The position numbers and the translations under genes were made by a program. Below, in pieces: positions 1-7,509 of a stretch of 23,281 nucleotides of DNA; positions within the stretch are counted from its first letter, which is position 1; the number at the start of each line of letters is the position of its first letter. The stretch spans positions 10,421 to 33,701 of the IMG/VR virus record IMGVR_UViG_3300030117_005263, one strand, 5' to 3'. This DNA is from a virus. The notes under the pieces are model-generated. The model was not told where the DNA came from, did not search any database, and saw nothing but the letters and a program-made list of their open reading frames with translations.

Positions 1-1869
1 GATACATTGGTGTATGGTACAAACCCTGCTTTTGGTAATGACACATCACATGTATTTGCTTCTGATTCATGTCCACCTATATATGGATGTACAGATGATG
101 ATTATGTAGAGTGGAATCCATTTGCTGATGTAGACGATGGAAGTTGTCAAACTTTAAAAATATATGGATGTATAGATTCTACAATGTTTAATTATGATCC
201 AAATGCTAATACTATGGATATGATTGCAGATTGTGAGTTTACTTTAGTGTTGCATGATTTAATGGGTAATGGTTGGGTAGGTTCTCATTTAGTTTTGAAC
301 CATCCAGATAGTGTGTATCATTTTAACCATACAGGAGGCTTTAATGACGAATATCAAATAAACTTATCTGCACCCGCCCCTATGGAGTTTATATTTCATA
401 TATCTTCACAAGCAGCATTAACAACTATAGAATGTGGTTTTACATTTATAAACCCTGAAGGAGATACTTTAATAAGTATACAGCCACCTTTTATACAGCC
501 ATTATTTCCTTATGGTTTGGTTACAAATTGTGGTAACACTTGTGAAGAAAAAGTATATGGTTGTTTAGATTCTACAGCTATAAATTATTTTGAAGAAGCA
601 AACACAACAGATAGCAGTTGTTATTATAGTCCAGGTTGTACTAACTCAAGCTACTTAGAATACTATACACAAGGTTTTATAGCAGATTACGATGACGGTA
701 GTTGTGTAACACAGGCTATCTGGGGTTGTACTGACAGTAATGCTTTTAATTATGATGTTTCAGCAAATATTGATAACGGTGGTTGTGTGCAAATTATAAC
801 AGGCTGTATGCAGCCATTAGCATTTAATTACAATCCTAATGCTAATACTCCAGATACATGTATAGCTATTGTATATGGATGTATGAGCAGTATTGCTATA
901 AATTATAATCCATTAGCAAATACAGATGATGGTAGTTGTATAGGTGTTATATATGGATGTACAGACAGTACAATGTGGAATTTTATGCCAAGTGCAAATG
1001 TTGATGATAGTAGCTGTGTGCCTTACATTTATGGATGTACTGATGCAACTATGTTTAATTATTGTGATAGTTGTAATACAGACAATGGATCTTGCATACC
1101 GTTTGTTTATGGTTGTATGGATACGTCTGCATATAATTATGATCCTATTGCTAATACAGACAACGGAACATGTATTCCAGTAATATACGGTTGTACTAAT
1201 CCAATAGCTTTAAATTATTGTGATACATGTAATACAGATGACTTTAGCTGCATACTACCTATATATGGTTGCACCGATAGCACAATGTTTAATTATAATC
1301 CTTTAGCCAATGTTGATAATAATACTTGCATACCTTTTATCTATGGTTGTACTGACCCTAGCATGCTTAATTACAACCCACAAGCAAACACTGAAGATTT
1401 TAGTTGTATCGCTTATGTATATGGGTGTACCGATTCTACTGCTTTTAACTATAATCCACTGGCTAATACTGACAATGGTTCGTGTATCAGTATTGTGCAA
1501 GGATGTATGGATCTTAATGCGTACAACTATAATGAACTAGCTAATATAAATGATAGTTTGTCTTGTTTGTATGATGCAGGTTGCATAACGGGACCAGGTG
1601 TTCCTTATTGGCTAAACGACCCTTGTTATGCATGGGTTTTAGAAGTAGATGATTACTGTTGTGAAAACGAGTGGGACACAATATGTCAAGCTACGTATAA
1701 TCATTGTGTTGATGGTTGGGTTGGACCTATACCATTAAGAATGATAAATAAAGAATTAATAGGAATTACAGATTTATTAGGTAGACCTGTAAATAAAATA
1801 ACATATAATACGGTTTTATTCTTTATATATAACGATGGAACTGTAGAAAAAAAGAGTATAAAAAAATGA
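1..1869 (+). CDS. Cys-rich repeat surface protein with T9SS-like C-terminal tail (5' partial)
   Basis: The reading frame is open to the left edge, so the N-terminus is missing; 622 codons are visible. Seen: two Cys/Asn/Asp-rich repeat units, an insert of about 95 residues starting near EFTLVLHDLMGNGWVG, thirteen more units of about 26 residues (YGCTDSTAFNYNPLANTD type), and a Cys-rich block (CYAWVLEVDDYCC, then EWDTIC). The last ~37 residues contain ITDLLGRPV and then YNDGTVEKKSIKK. From family knowledge, such repeats, the GNGWVG-type domain and this ending occur in Bacteroidetes cell-surface proteins, where the tail directs export and anchoring by T9SS. Inferred: an adhesin or virion/host-surface protein. 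The next phage gene starts inside its stop codon (ATGA), so it belongs to the same operon. Exact function is unknown. A virion-attached fibre is an alternative to a secreted protein. Confidence 0.85.
   Translation, partial: DTLVYGTNPAFGNDTSHVFASDSCPPIYGCTDDDYVEWNPFADVDDGSCQTLKIYGCIDSTMFNYDPNANTMDMIADCEFTLVLHDLMGNGWVGSHLVLNHPDSVYHFNHTGGFNDEYQINLSAPAPMEFIFHISSQAALTTIECGFTFINPEGDTLISIQPPFIQPLFPYGLVTNCGNTCEEKVYGCLDSTAINYFEEANTTDSSCYYSPGCTNSSYLEYYTQGFIADYDDGSCVTQAIWGCTDSNAFNYDVSANIDNGGCVQIITGCMQPLAFNYNPNANTPDTCIAIVYGCMSSIAINYNPLANTDDGSCIGVIYGCTDSTMWNFMPSANVDDSSCVPYIYGCTDATMFNYCDSCNTDNGSCIPFVYGCMDTSAYNYDPIANTDNGTCIPVIYGCTNPIALNYCDTCNTDDFSCILPIYGCTDSTMFNYNPLANVDNNTCIPFIYGCTDPSMLNYNPQANTEDFSCIAYVYGCTDSTAFNYNPLANTDNGSCISIVQGCMDLNAYNYNELANINDSLSCLYDAGCITGPGVPYWLNDPCYAWVLEVDDYCCENEWDTICQATYNHCVDGWVGPIPLRMINKELIGITDLLGRPVNKITYNTVLFFIYNDGTVEKKSIKK
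79..1575 (+). repeat. Fifteen coding repeats of about 78 nt (YGC...NYNP.ANTDDGSC)
   Basis: Units 1-2 begin at 79 and about 157. Units 3-15 run almost head to tail from 553 to about 1575, after an inserted non-repeat domain. Each unit has an aromatic-Gly-Cys opening, a conserved N-Y/F, an Asn-Asp loop and a closing Cys. This suggests one disulfide per unit and possibly a cation-binding Asp/Asn loop (inference). Two units (near 1060 and 1216) replace NYNP with NYCD..CN, adding a second Cys pair. Units are diverged in DNA sequence, so this is an old array rather than a recent expansion. Confidence 0.9.
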
Positions 1870-2222
1870 GCATATTAACAACAATTGACGGAATACCATT
1901 GTATTCTTCTGTAGTAGAAGCCTTAACATGGGCAAATGATAATAATCAACAAGGATACCATACGCATGTTCATAATGGTATAACAGGTTATATGGGAGGA
2001 TATACTCATACAGGCGCAACAGCAAATGTAACAGCAGCAGTTGCAGAGCCTTTTGTAGATGTAGAACCAGAAGTTAGTGCACCTGTACAACCAGTTGCAC
2101 CAACAATTAATACACAACCAACTCCAAGTCCAACTCCAGCTGCTAGTCCAGCGCCACCAACACAAGCGCCAGTAGTAATGACACCTACAGGTGGAGGGCA
2201 AGGAACAGGAGGAGGTTATTAA
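1866..2222 (+). CDS. Small protein with HTHVHNG-type motif and Pro/Thr-rich tail
   Basis: 118 aa. The N-terminal ~50 residues form a compact unit with IDGIPLYSSVVEALTWA followed by GYHTHVHNGITGYMGG and YTHTG. The clustered histidines could bind metal or form a small beta fold. Residues ~60-105 are low-complexity Ala/Pro/Thr/Gln and the end is Gly-rich (GGGQGTGGGY), a layout typical of an exposed linker or tail on a virion protein. The ATG overlaps the upstream stop by 4 nt. I do not recognise a named family. A minor virion or fibre-associated protein is inferred from its place between the repeat protein and the holin. Confidence 0.8.
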   Translation: MSILTTIDGIPLYSSVVEALTWANDNNQQGYHTHVHNGITGYMGGYTHTGATANVTAAVAEPFVDVEPEVSAPVQPVAPTINTQPTPSPTPAASPAPPTQAPVVMTPTGGGQGTGGGY

Positions 2223-2231
2223 AATAAAATT

Positions 2232-2618
2232 ATGTTAGGAAATTTATTATCACAAGGAACAGCAGAATTAGTAAAAAATGTCGGTGGAGTTATAGACAAT
2301 TTACACACTTCTAAAGAAGAAAAATTAGAAGCTGAAAGAAAAATAAAAGATATGATTATGGGTTATGAAGCTGAAATGCAAAAGCAAGTAACTGAAAGAT
2401 GGAAGGTTGATATGGCTTCTGATTCTTGGCTATCAAAAAATATAAGACCACTAGTTTTAATATTTTTATGTGTGTCAACAGTATTATTAATATTTATAGA
2501 TGCAGGCGTTATATCATTTGAAGTTAAAGCGTCTTGGGTAGACCTGTTACAGTTAGTGTTAATTACTGTTATTGGTGCTTATTTTGGAGGTAGATCATTA
2601 GAGAAAGTTAAAAAATGA
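2232..2618 (+). CDS. Holin, GTA/3TM-type (lysis)
   Basis: 128 aa. A charged, helical N-terminal half (about residues 25-58) is followed by DSWLSKNIRPLVLIFL and two clear membrane segments (about 72-90 and 102-119), then a short basic tail (RSLEKVKK). The W-x-x-K/R-N-I/V-R-P signature before the first helix is characteristic of the phage/gene-transfer-agent 3TM holin family (PF11351 type). Role: forms inner-membrane lesions that time lysis. The DUF5675 candidate lysis gene lies 1.1 kb downstream in the same operon, separated by three small genes. Start ATG follows an A-rich leader; the gene ends in ATGA with the next start. Confidence 0.82.
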   Translation: MLGNLLSQGTAELVKNVGGVIDNLHTSKEEKLEAERKIKDMIMGYEAEMQKQVTERWKVDMASDSWLSKNIRPLVLIFLCVSTVLLIFIDAGVISFEVKASWVDLLQLVLITVIGAYFGGRSLEKVKK

Positions 2619-2893
2619 CATTAAGTATGAGTACGTTAGATTTAGACGATGAACAGTTGTATCACCAATCTATGCAAAATGCATATATTATCGTAACTAA
2701 CAAGCTTACCTTTGGAGAACTTTTTGAATATAATGGATGCGTTTTACCTTATCCTCCTAAAAAAAAGATAAATAATCAAGTTTTTAACGATTTAATTGAT
2801 TATTTTTGTACTCTAGAAGAGTATGAAAAATGTGCAGAATTGAAAAAAATAATGGATTCAAAAAAATATAAAAAAAATTTTATAAATTTGTAA
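2615..2893 (+). CDS. Small hypothetical protein, C-terminal UVR-motif-like helix pair
   Basis: 92 aa, starting inside the holin stop (ATGA, 4-nt overlap). The C-terminal half (LIDYFCTLEEYEKCAELKK) resembles the short helical UVR-like motif of UvrB/McsA-type proteins, in which an E-x-Y/F-E-x-A/C-A-x-L-K/R pattern forms a helical hairpin that pairs with a partner. This resemblance is weak and by eye. The N-terminal half has no recognisable domain. Its position suggests a late-expressed accessory protein. Confidence 0.72.
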   Translation: MTLSMSTLDLDDEQLYHQSMQNAYIIVTNKLTFGELFEYNGCVLPYPPKKKINNQVFNDLIDYFCTLEEYEKCAELKKIMDSKKYKKNFINL

Positions 2894-2905
2894 AAATAAA
2901 TAAAA

Positions 2906-3289
2906 ATGGCAAAAAACTATACATTTAACGCAAATATATCATGTTCAGCTTCTTCTGCATCAGGATATACGCAATCTGAAAGTGGTAATTTTAGTTTAAA
3001 TTTAACTGGTATAGATCAGGTAGAAACAGGTAGAAAAAATATAGCAACTGGAGGTACAGTTATAATGACTGCCCCTACATATGGTAAGGTTGTATATGTA
3101 AGAAATTTAGACGACACAAATTTTGTGACAATTAGTATGGCTGATGATGCTGACAATACAATAGCTGTTTTAGAACCAGGAGAATTTTTCTTTACTATAC
3201 TTAGAGATAATGGTGTAATTAGAGGAGATGCTGACACTGCTACTGTTACTGTAGAGTATTTTGCAGTAGAAATAGATTCAAACGCATAA
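2906..3289 (+). CDS. Small beta-rich structural protein, paralog 1
   Basis: 127 aa, no membrane segments, rich in Ser/Thr/Asn/Gly with alternating hydrophobics, as expected of a beta-sandwich virion protein. Shared features with the next gene are a leading Ser/Thr-rich strand region, a central VYVRNLDDTNFVTIS-like stretch, and a LEPGEFFFTILRDNGVI block near residues 91-107. Inferred: decoration, fibre or tail-associated protein. The two adjacent copies suggest tandem duplication with strong divergence. The start ATG lies 12 nt after the upstream stop within an A-rich spacer. Confidence 0.8.
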   Translation: MAKNYTFNANISCSASSASGYTQSESGNFSLNLTGIDQVETGRKNIATGGTVIMTAPTYGKVVYVRNLDDTNFVTISMADDADNTIAVLEPGEFFFTILRDNGVIRGDADTATVTVEYFAVEIDSNA

Positions 3290-3313
3290 TTAATAATATA
3301 AAAAAATATAGAT

Positions 3314-3730
3314 ATGTCAACAATGACTACAACATTTACAGCTTCGGGTACTTTTTCTCTAACAGATTCAGAAGGTACTACAATATTTTCTTATAGCCCA
3401 AGCTTTACTTCAGAAAGAAATACAACTGCACACTGTTTATATACAGGTGAGCATTTAGCACAAACAGCAGGTAGTGAATTAGCTTTAGCAGATGTTAATG
3501 ATGATAGAGTTTATGTTTTTGTAAAAAATGTAGATAGTGATTATCCTGTAGAAGTAGAGGCTAGTGCTTCAGAAAGTTCAGCATTAGAGTTAGCTGACCT
3601 AAAGCCAGGAGAATGTTTCTTTGCGCCTATGGAATTAAATGGTGATGGCTCTGGTAGTAGTATAAAAGTTACAGCTGCAACAGCAGATCAACACGTTAGA
3701 TATTTAATATGTGATGCATTAGACAACTAA
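3314..3730 (+). CDS. Small beta-rich structural protein, paralog 2
   Basis: 138 aa. It has the same layout as its upstream neighbour: Ser/Thr-rich N-terminus, a central VYVFVKNVDSDYPVEVEAS segment, an LKPGECFFAPMELNGDG block, and a beta-rich end. Compare VYVRNLDD..V.IS and LEPGEFFFTILRDNG in the first copy. The order and spacing of these blocks support common ancestry. Likely a virion surface or fibre component (inference). No catalytic residues or signal peptide were seen. Confidence 0.8.
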   Translation: MSTMTTTFTASGTFSLTDSEGTTIFSYSPSFTSERNTTAHCLYTGEHLAQTAGSELALADVNDDRVYVFVKNVDSDYPVEVEASASESSALELADLKPGECFFAPMELNGDGSGSSIKVTAATADQHVRYLICDALDN

Positions 3731-3733
3731 GAT

Positions 3734-4201
3734 ATGAAACTTAAAGTATTAAGATTTAGTAGCCAGGAGGATAGTACTTCTGGCTTACTTTTTTTAGAGA
3801 CAAATGATGGTGATAAATTTTTGTGCTATACATTAGAAGATGAATATAGAACAAGAAAAGTATATAGCGAAACAAGAATACCAGCAGGTAAATATAACAT
3901 AACTCTAAGAGAAGAAGGTGGGTTTCACGATAGATACAAAAAAAAATTTAGAAACATACACAAAGGTATGTTATGGGTAAGAAATGTGCCAAACTTTGAA
4001 TATATATTAATTCATTGTGGTAATACAGACGAACATACAGCAGGCTGTTTATTATTAGGAGATACACAAGAAAATAACATTTTAGTAAAAAATGGTTTTA
4101 TAGGTAAATCCAATCAAGCATACAAAAGAGTATATCCTATTATTGCAAATGAATTAGATAACGGTAATTCTGTAACAATAGAATATATAGACTATGCTTA
4201 A
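3734..4201 (+). CDS. DUF5675 family protein, putative peptidoglycan-acting lysis protein
   Basis: 155 aa. Seen: TRIPAGKYNITLREEGGFHDRY (residues ~48-67), HKGMLWVRNVPNFEYILIH (~76-94) and CGNTDEHTAGCLLLG (~95-109). This pattern matches the DUF5675 family of phage and bacterial proteins. The H...TAGC arrangement (His94 or His101, Cys105) recalls the catalytic His/Cys of L,D-transpeptidase (YkuD) folds, so a cell-wall role is plausible but unproven. It sits downstream of the holin in the late operon, which supports a lysis role. The 3' end overlaps the tail-fibre gene by 8 nt. Confidence 0.8.
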   Translation: MKLKVLRFSSQEDSTSGLLFLETNDGDKFLCYTLEDEYRTRKVYSETRIPAGKYNITLREEGGFHDRYKKKFRNIHKGMLWVRNVPNFEYILIHCGNTDEHTAGCLLLGDTQENNILVKNGFIGKSNQAYKRVYPIIANELDNGNSVTIEYIDYA

Positions 4202-5216
4202 ATATATTGGTAAAAAAATAGAAAAGTTTATTACTATATTTCGTAACGATGTTTTTTTAGAAGACGTTGATACAGGAACAATTGCAAGTGGCGCAAACTT
4301 AGGCCTAGATTCAAACAATAAAATTGTAAAAAACACAGTAAGCGGGGGTGGAGATTTTACCTTAACAGGTGACAGTGGTAGTAATCAAACTATATCTAGT
4401 GGTGATACAATGGATATAGCAGGTGGTAATGCTATAAGCACTGTTGTTGGAGCTACAGATACTGTTACAATAAATCATGACGATACATCATCACAAGCTA
4501 GTGTAAATAACAGCGGTAGAACATTTATACAAGATATAACCTTAGACACATATGGTCATGTAACAGGTATAACTTCTGCTACAGATTCTGACACGCATAC
4601 AGGAGATATAACAGGGGTAACATTTCAAGCTGATGATGAAAATATAGCATCAGATACAGCTGGTTCTGCTGATTTTTTTATAGGAGGTGGAGAAGGTATA
4701 GATACGAAAATAAGTGGTACTAATATTACTATAGAAGGTGAACTTGCTACAACATCTAATAAAGGTGTAGCTAGTTTTGATAGTAATCATTTTACTGTCG
4801 CTGATGGTGCTGTAAGTTTAAGAGGTGAAACTAGTATAAAATTATTACCAACAGATTTTATGCAAAACGAAGACGGTGGTGTAAATAAATCTGTACAGTA
4901 TGATGATACTGGCACTATAGGTGTTAGAGCTTCTTCAGCTGATGGAGAGTTATATGCTTTTGTAGAAATACCTACTGGTAAAACAGCAACAAACGTTACT
5001 ATATATGGTAATGATACTAACAACACTGTAGAGGTTTTTGAAGCAGATGTTAATGCTAGTGGTTTAACAGATAAGACACCTGGTGGTGGTTGTGCTGTTG
5101 GTAGTGCTTGTGATTTTACAGATGTAGCTGCTAATTCTACAAATTATCTAGCAATAAGAGTAACAGTTACAGCTACTAGTGATATTGTATATGGTGGACT
5201 TGTAACTATAACATAA
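4194..5216 (+). CDS. Tail-fibre / receptor-binding-like protein
   Basis: 340 aa. After a short basic N-terminus, residues ~50-200 form a Gly/Asp/Thr-rich region with FTLTGDSGSNQTISSGDTMD and later GVASFDSNHFTVADGAVSL, a repeat style I know from marine phage fibre proteins. The C-terminal ~125 residues start at IKLLPTDFMQNEDGG, include YAFVEIPTGKTATNVTIYG and end in VYGGLVTIT, probably a beta-sandwich tip. Two Cys (GGGCAVGSACD) lie near residues 298-306. Role: trimeric fibre or receptor contact (inference). It starts within the end of the upstream gene. Confidence 0.8.
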   Translation: MLKYIGKKIEKFITIFRNDVFLEDVDTGTIASGANLGLDSNNKIVKNTVSGGGDFTLTGDSGSNQTISSGDTMDIAGGNAISTVVGATDTVTINHDDTSSQASVNNSGRTFIQDITLDTYGHVTGITSATDSDTHTGDITGVTFQADDENIASDTAGSADFFIGGGEGIDTKISGTNITIEGELATTSNKGVASFDSNHFTVADGAVSLRGETSIKLLPTDFMQNEDGGVNKSVQYDDTGTIGVRASSADGELYAFVEIPTGKTATNVTIYGNDTNNTVEVFEADVNASGLTDKTPGGGCAVGSACDFTDVAANSTNYLAIRVTVTATSDIVYGGLVTIT

Positions 5217-5230
5217 TAAAATAATATAAT

Positions 5231-5833
5231 ATGCCTATAATAAAAGATAAATATGGTGCTAAAGGAGAATCTGTAAGATCAAAATACGTAAGAAGACAAG
5301 CAGTTCAAAATACAAACACAAGTATAGATTATGCTTCTATGCAAAACACACAGCAAAAAAGATCAATACTGGCAGAACAAGTTAAATCTGTTAATAGAAT
5401 AGATGAAACTGCTAATACTATAGCAGAAATTAATAGAGAAGTTAAAACACATATAGAAGGATTTAAATTTCCTGCAATACAAACAGTATATAATTTTACT
5501 ACATTATTACCTGGACAGTCTTTGCTAGACATTGTAATTAATCATTATAATTCAGATGATACATCTTCAATAGTATCTTTATATTGGAGTACATCCCCTA
5601 TAGCAGATATGACGTTTTCATATACAGGAGGAGGAACTACAGGTGATTTAGTTGAAGACACTAAAGGAGGAGATATGTATAGGTTGGTAGTAGAAAATAT
5701 GCCTACAGATAGCAGTATATCTATAGGGTCTTATGGTCTTATAGAATCTTTTAGTAACATTGGAAATACTATATATTTTTATGCAGTTGTTAGTGGTGCA
5801 GGTCCAGAAATTACTACTATAAAAAAATATTAA
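5231..5833 (+). CDS. Putative virion protein: helical N-terminus, beta C-terminus
   Basis: 200 aa. The N-terminal ~75 residues are basic and helical (KYGAKGESVRSKYVRRQA, then Gln/Asn/Glu-rich repeats ending in EINREVKTHIEGF). The remainder is beta-rich with Ser/Thr/Gly loops (LPGQSLLDIVINHYNSDDTS, YSYTGGG-like turns). The layout suits a trimerising stalk with a globular tip, i.e. a fibre or fibre-adaptor subunit next to the tail-fibre-like gene. No named family was recognised. Its stop overlaps the next start by one base (TAATG). Confidence 0.75.
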   Translation: MPIIKDKYGAKGESVRSKYVRRQAVQNTNTSIDYASMQNTQQKRSILAEQVKSVNRIDETANTIAEINREVKTHIEGFKFPAIQTVYNFTTLLPGQSLLDIVINHYNSDDTSSIVSLYWSTSPIADMTFSYTGGGTTGDLVEDTKGGDMYRLVVENMPTDSSISIGSYGLIESFSNIGNTIYFYAVVSGAGPEITTIKKY

Positions 5834-6072
5834 TGTCTGAATATTGTGTACCTATATGGCTAAGTAGTTGGGTTTTTCAAGACGCAAGAAAAAATAAAAT
5901 TACTATTGATAATGTTGTAGTAAAAGGGTACAATAAAGGTGAAATTTTTACTAATCCAAAAATTGTTAATAAAGTAGTTAATAAAATTTCTGGGCGTAGG
6001 TCAAAGCGCAAGCTTGTTCCAGTAAATTTAACATTACATAGTCAACATGGTTATGGTGTTGAAGAAAATTAA
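5833..6072 (+). CDS. Small basic hypothetical protein
   Basis: 79 aa, coupled to the preceding gene through a TAATG junction. The N-terminus (SEYCVPIWLSSWVFQDARKN) is aromatic and the middle is Lys/Arg-rich (NKISGRRSKRKLVPVNLTL), so nucleic-acid contact or a structural peptide are both possible. No domain was recognised. Its co-directional, overlapping position in the late operon is the main reason to accept it as real. Confidence 0.68.
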   Translation: MSEYCVPIWLSSWVFQDARKNKITIDNVVVKGYNKGEIFTNPKIVNKVVNKISGRRSKRKLVPVNLTLHSQHGYGVEEN

Positions 6073-6083
6073 ACAATAAAACA

Positions 6084-7367
6084 ATGTCTTTAAATGATCA
6101 AATTAGGGAATATCTTTTAGAAAACCCACACTTAATGCGTAGTAAATACGCAGACACAGCAAAAAAATTTGGAACTAATTATGAGCAGATAAGAACAGTA
6201 GCACGCGGATTGAGAAAAAGAAATCCTGATGTAGAACCAGGAGAAAAAGAAGTACTAAATTTCCAAGAAACAAAAAATAAAGCTGTAGTAACAGCAGAAA
6301 ATTGTACAAGAGTAAAATCTTTAGAAGATCTATTAGCAGCATGTCAAGTAGATTTAGATTTATGGGAAGTAGAAAAATACGATATAGGAACTTACGAGGT
6401 AACAGGTTTTGATAATGACAGAAAACCTATTACAGTTACTATGTTTAGAACTAAAGCTTTTTTAAAAAGAATTAAACCAGAAGTTAATTTAAAAAAAATA
6501 AAAGAAGAACTTATAGAAGACTTACGGAATTTATCTCCTTTAGTTGCAAAAAAAGATAGAAAAAGACCAGAAGACAGAAAGGATTTACATTTGCTAGAAA
6601 TATCAGCATTTGATTTGCATTTAGGTAAAATAGGTATAAAGAATGATAAATATAGTATTAAAATAGCTTATAAGCGTCTTTTAAGCGCCATAGAGCACCT
6701 TTTATATCGTTCGCAGGGTTATTATATAGATAAGATACTTTTTATTGTAGGGCAAGACTTATTAAACTCAGATGGTGATTGGCCTATACCAGCGACAACA
6801 AAAGGGACTCCGCAGTTTAACAGTAATTATCATATAGATATGTATCGTTCTGCTAGAAAATTAATGATAAAAGCTATAGATAGACTATCAGAAATAGCAG
6901 ACGTACACGTTATGGTCATACCAGGTAATCACGACAGAGAATCTGTTATGCATTTAGGTGATACATTAGAATTGTATTATGAAAACAATGAAAATGTAAA
7001 AGTAGATAATAGTGATTGTTTGATGAAGGCATTACCTTATGGTAACAATTTAATAATATCTGATCATGGTGATGGTCCTAAAACAAATGATTTGCCAGGT
7101 ATTATATCACAAAGATTTAAAAATTTATGGAGTAATGTAGACTATGTTGAAGTACATAGGGGTCATTATCATACTAATAAAGCCACTAAGTTACAGGCCA
7201 TAGAAGAACTAAACGGTATAACTGTTAGAAATTTATCCTCTATGTCTGCAACTGATTATTGGCATGATAGCAAAGGCTTTATAGGTAACATTAAAAAAGC
7301 ACAAGCTTTTATATATAGTAGAAGAAATGGTTTGCAAGGTATATTAAACTACAACGTTACCGTTTAA
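6084..7367 (+). CDS. Metallophosphoesterase with N-terminal HTH-like segment
   Basis: 427 aa. Calcineurin-like motifs appear in order: FDLHLG (D177, H179), VGQDLLNSDGD (~222-232; GQD in place of the usual GD), IPGNHDRE (~279-286), ISDHGDG (~325-331) and HRGHYHT (~358-364). These would bind a two-metal centre that hydrolyses phosphoesters. The substrate could be nucleic acid or a nucleotide. Residues ~1-47 (SKYADTAKKFGTNYEQIRTVARGLRKR) look like a DNA-binding helix-turn-helix, suggesting a DNA-directed enzyme. It is the last gene of the plus-strand operon, 11 nt after its neighbour. Its 3' end overlaps a short antisense ORF. Confidence 0.88.
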   Translation: MSLNDQIREYLLENPHLMRSKYADTAKKFGTNYEQIRTVARGLRKRNPDVEPGEKEVLNFQETKNKAVVTAENCTRVKSLEDLLAACQVDLDLWEVEKYDIGTYEVTGFDNDRKPITVTMFRTKAFLKRIKPEVNLKKIKEELIEDLRNLSPLVAKKDRKRPEDRKDLHLLEISAFDLHLGKIGIKNDKYSIKIAYKRLLSAIEHLLYRSQGYYIDKILFIVGQDLLNSDGDWPIPATTKGTPQFNSNYHIDMYRSARKLMIKAIDRLSEIADVHVMVIPGNHDRESVMHLGDTLELYYENNENVKVDNSDCLMKALPYGNNLIISDHGDGPKTNDLPGIISQRFKNLWSNVDYVEVHRGHYHTNKATKLQAIEELNGITVRNLSSMSATDYWHDSKGFIGNIKKAQAFIYSRRNGLQGILNYNVTV

Positions 7368-7458
7368 GCTTTTCTATATACCTATCAATACGCTTAATAC
7401 ATTTGTATAAATAACGCTTGTATTTCTCCCAATATCTAATTTTATCTTGTGTTCTCAT
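7357..7458 (-). CDS. Putative 33-aa Lys/Arg/Tyr-rich small protein
   Basis: A short minus-strand ORF: ATG at 7458, TAA at 7357-7359, 33 codons. The product begins MRTQDKIRYWEKYKRY and ends KRIDRYIEKLKR, a strongly basic amphipathic helix. It overlaps the 3' end of the convergent metallophosphoesterase gene by 11 nt. It lies about 35 nt beyond the end of the 49-aa ORF in the same direction. A hairpin separates them, so expression is uncertain. No family was recognised. Confidence 0.35.
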   Translation of the reverse strand: MRTQDKIRYWEKYKRYLYKCIKRIDRYIEKLKR

Positions 7459-7482
7459 ATTAATTGTACCAAACTTTATAAA

Positions 7483-7509
7483 CTTGTACACCGTTAGATG
7501 TGGTACAAG
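7483..7509. terminator. Hairpin at the convergence of the two operons
   Basis: CTTGTAC at 7483-7489 pairs with GTACAAG at 7503-7509, extended by two more pairs across a bulged G; the loop contains CGTTAGAT. It lies between the convergent gene sets. On the plus strand it is followed by a T-rich run (TTCTTTTCGTTTTATTG), and on the minus strand by TTTATAAAGTTTGG. A bidirectional terminator is plausible. The stop codon of the 49-aa ORF lies in the loop. Confidence 0.4.

Noticed and set aside
944-1540. Overlapping plus- and minus-strand ORFs within the repeat array
   Set aside because: They arise because the 78-nt repeats keep alternative frames open. Their products are just frame-shifted repeats.
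79-1575. CRISPR-like regular repeat
   Set aside because: Period and variation follow a protein repeat in one open frame. There are no identical repeats with unique spacers.
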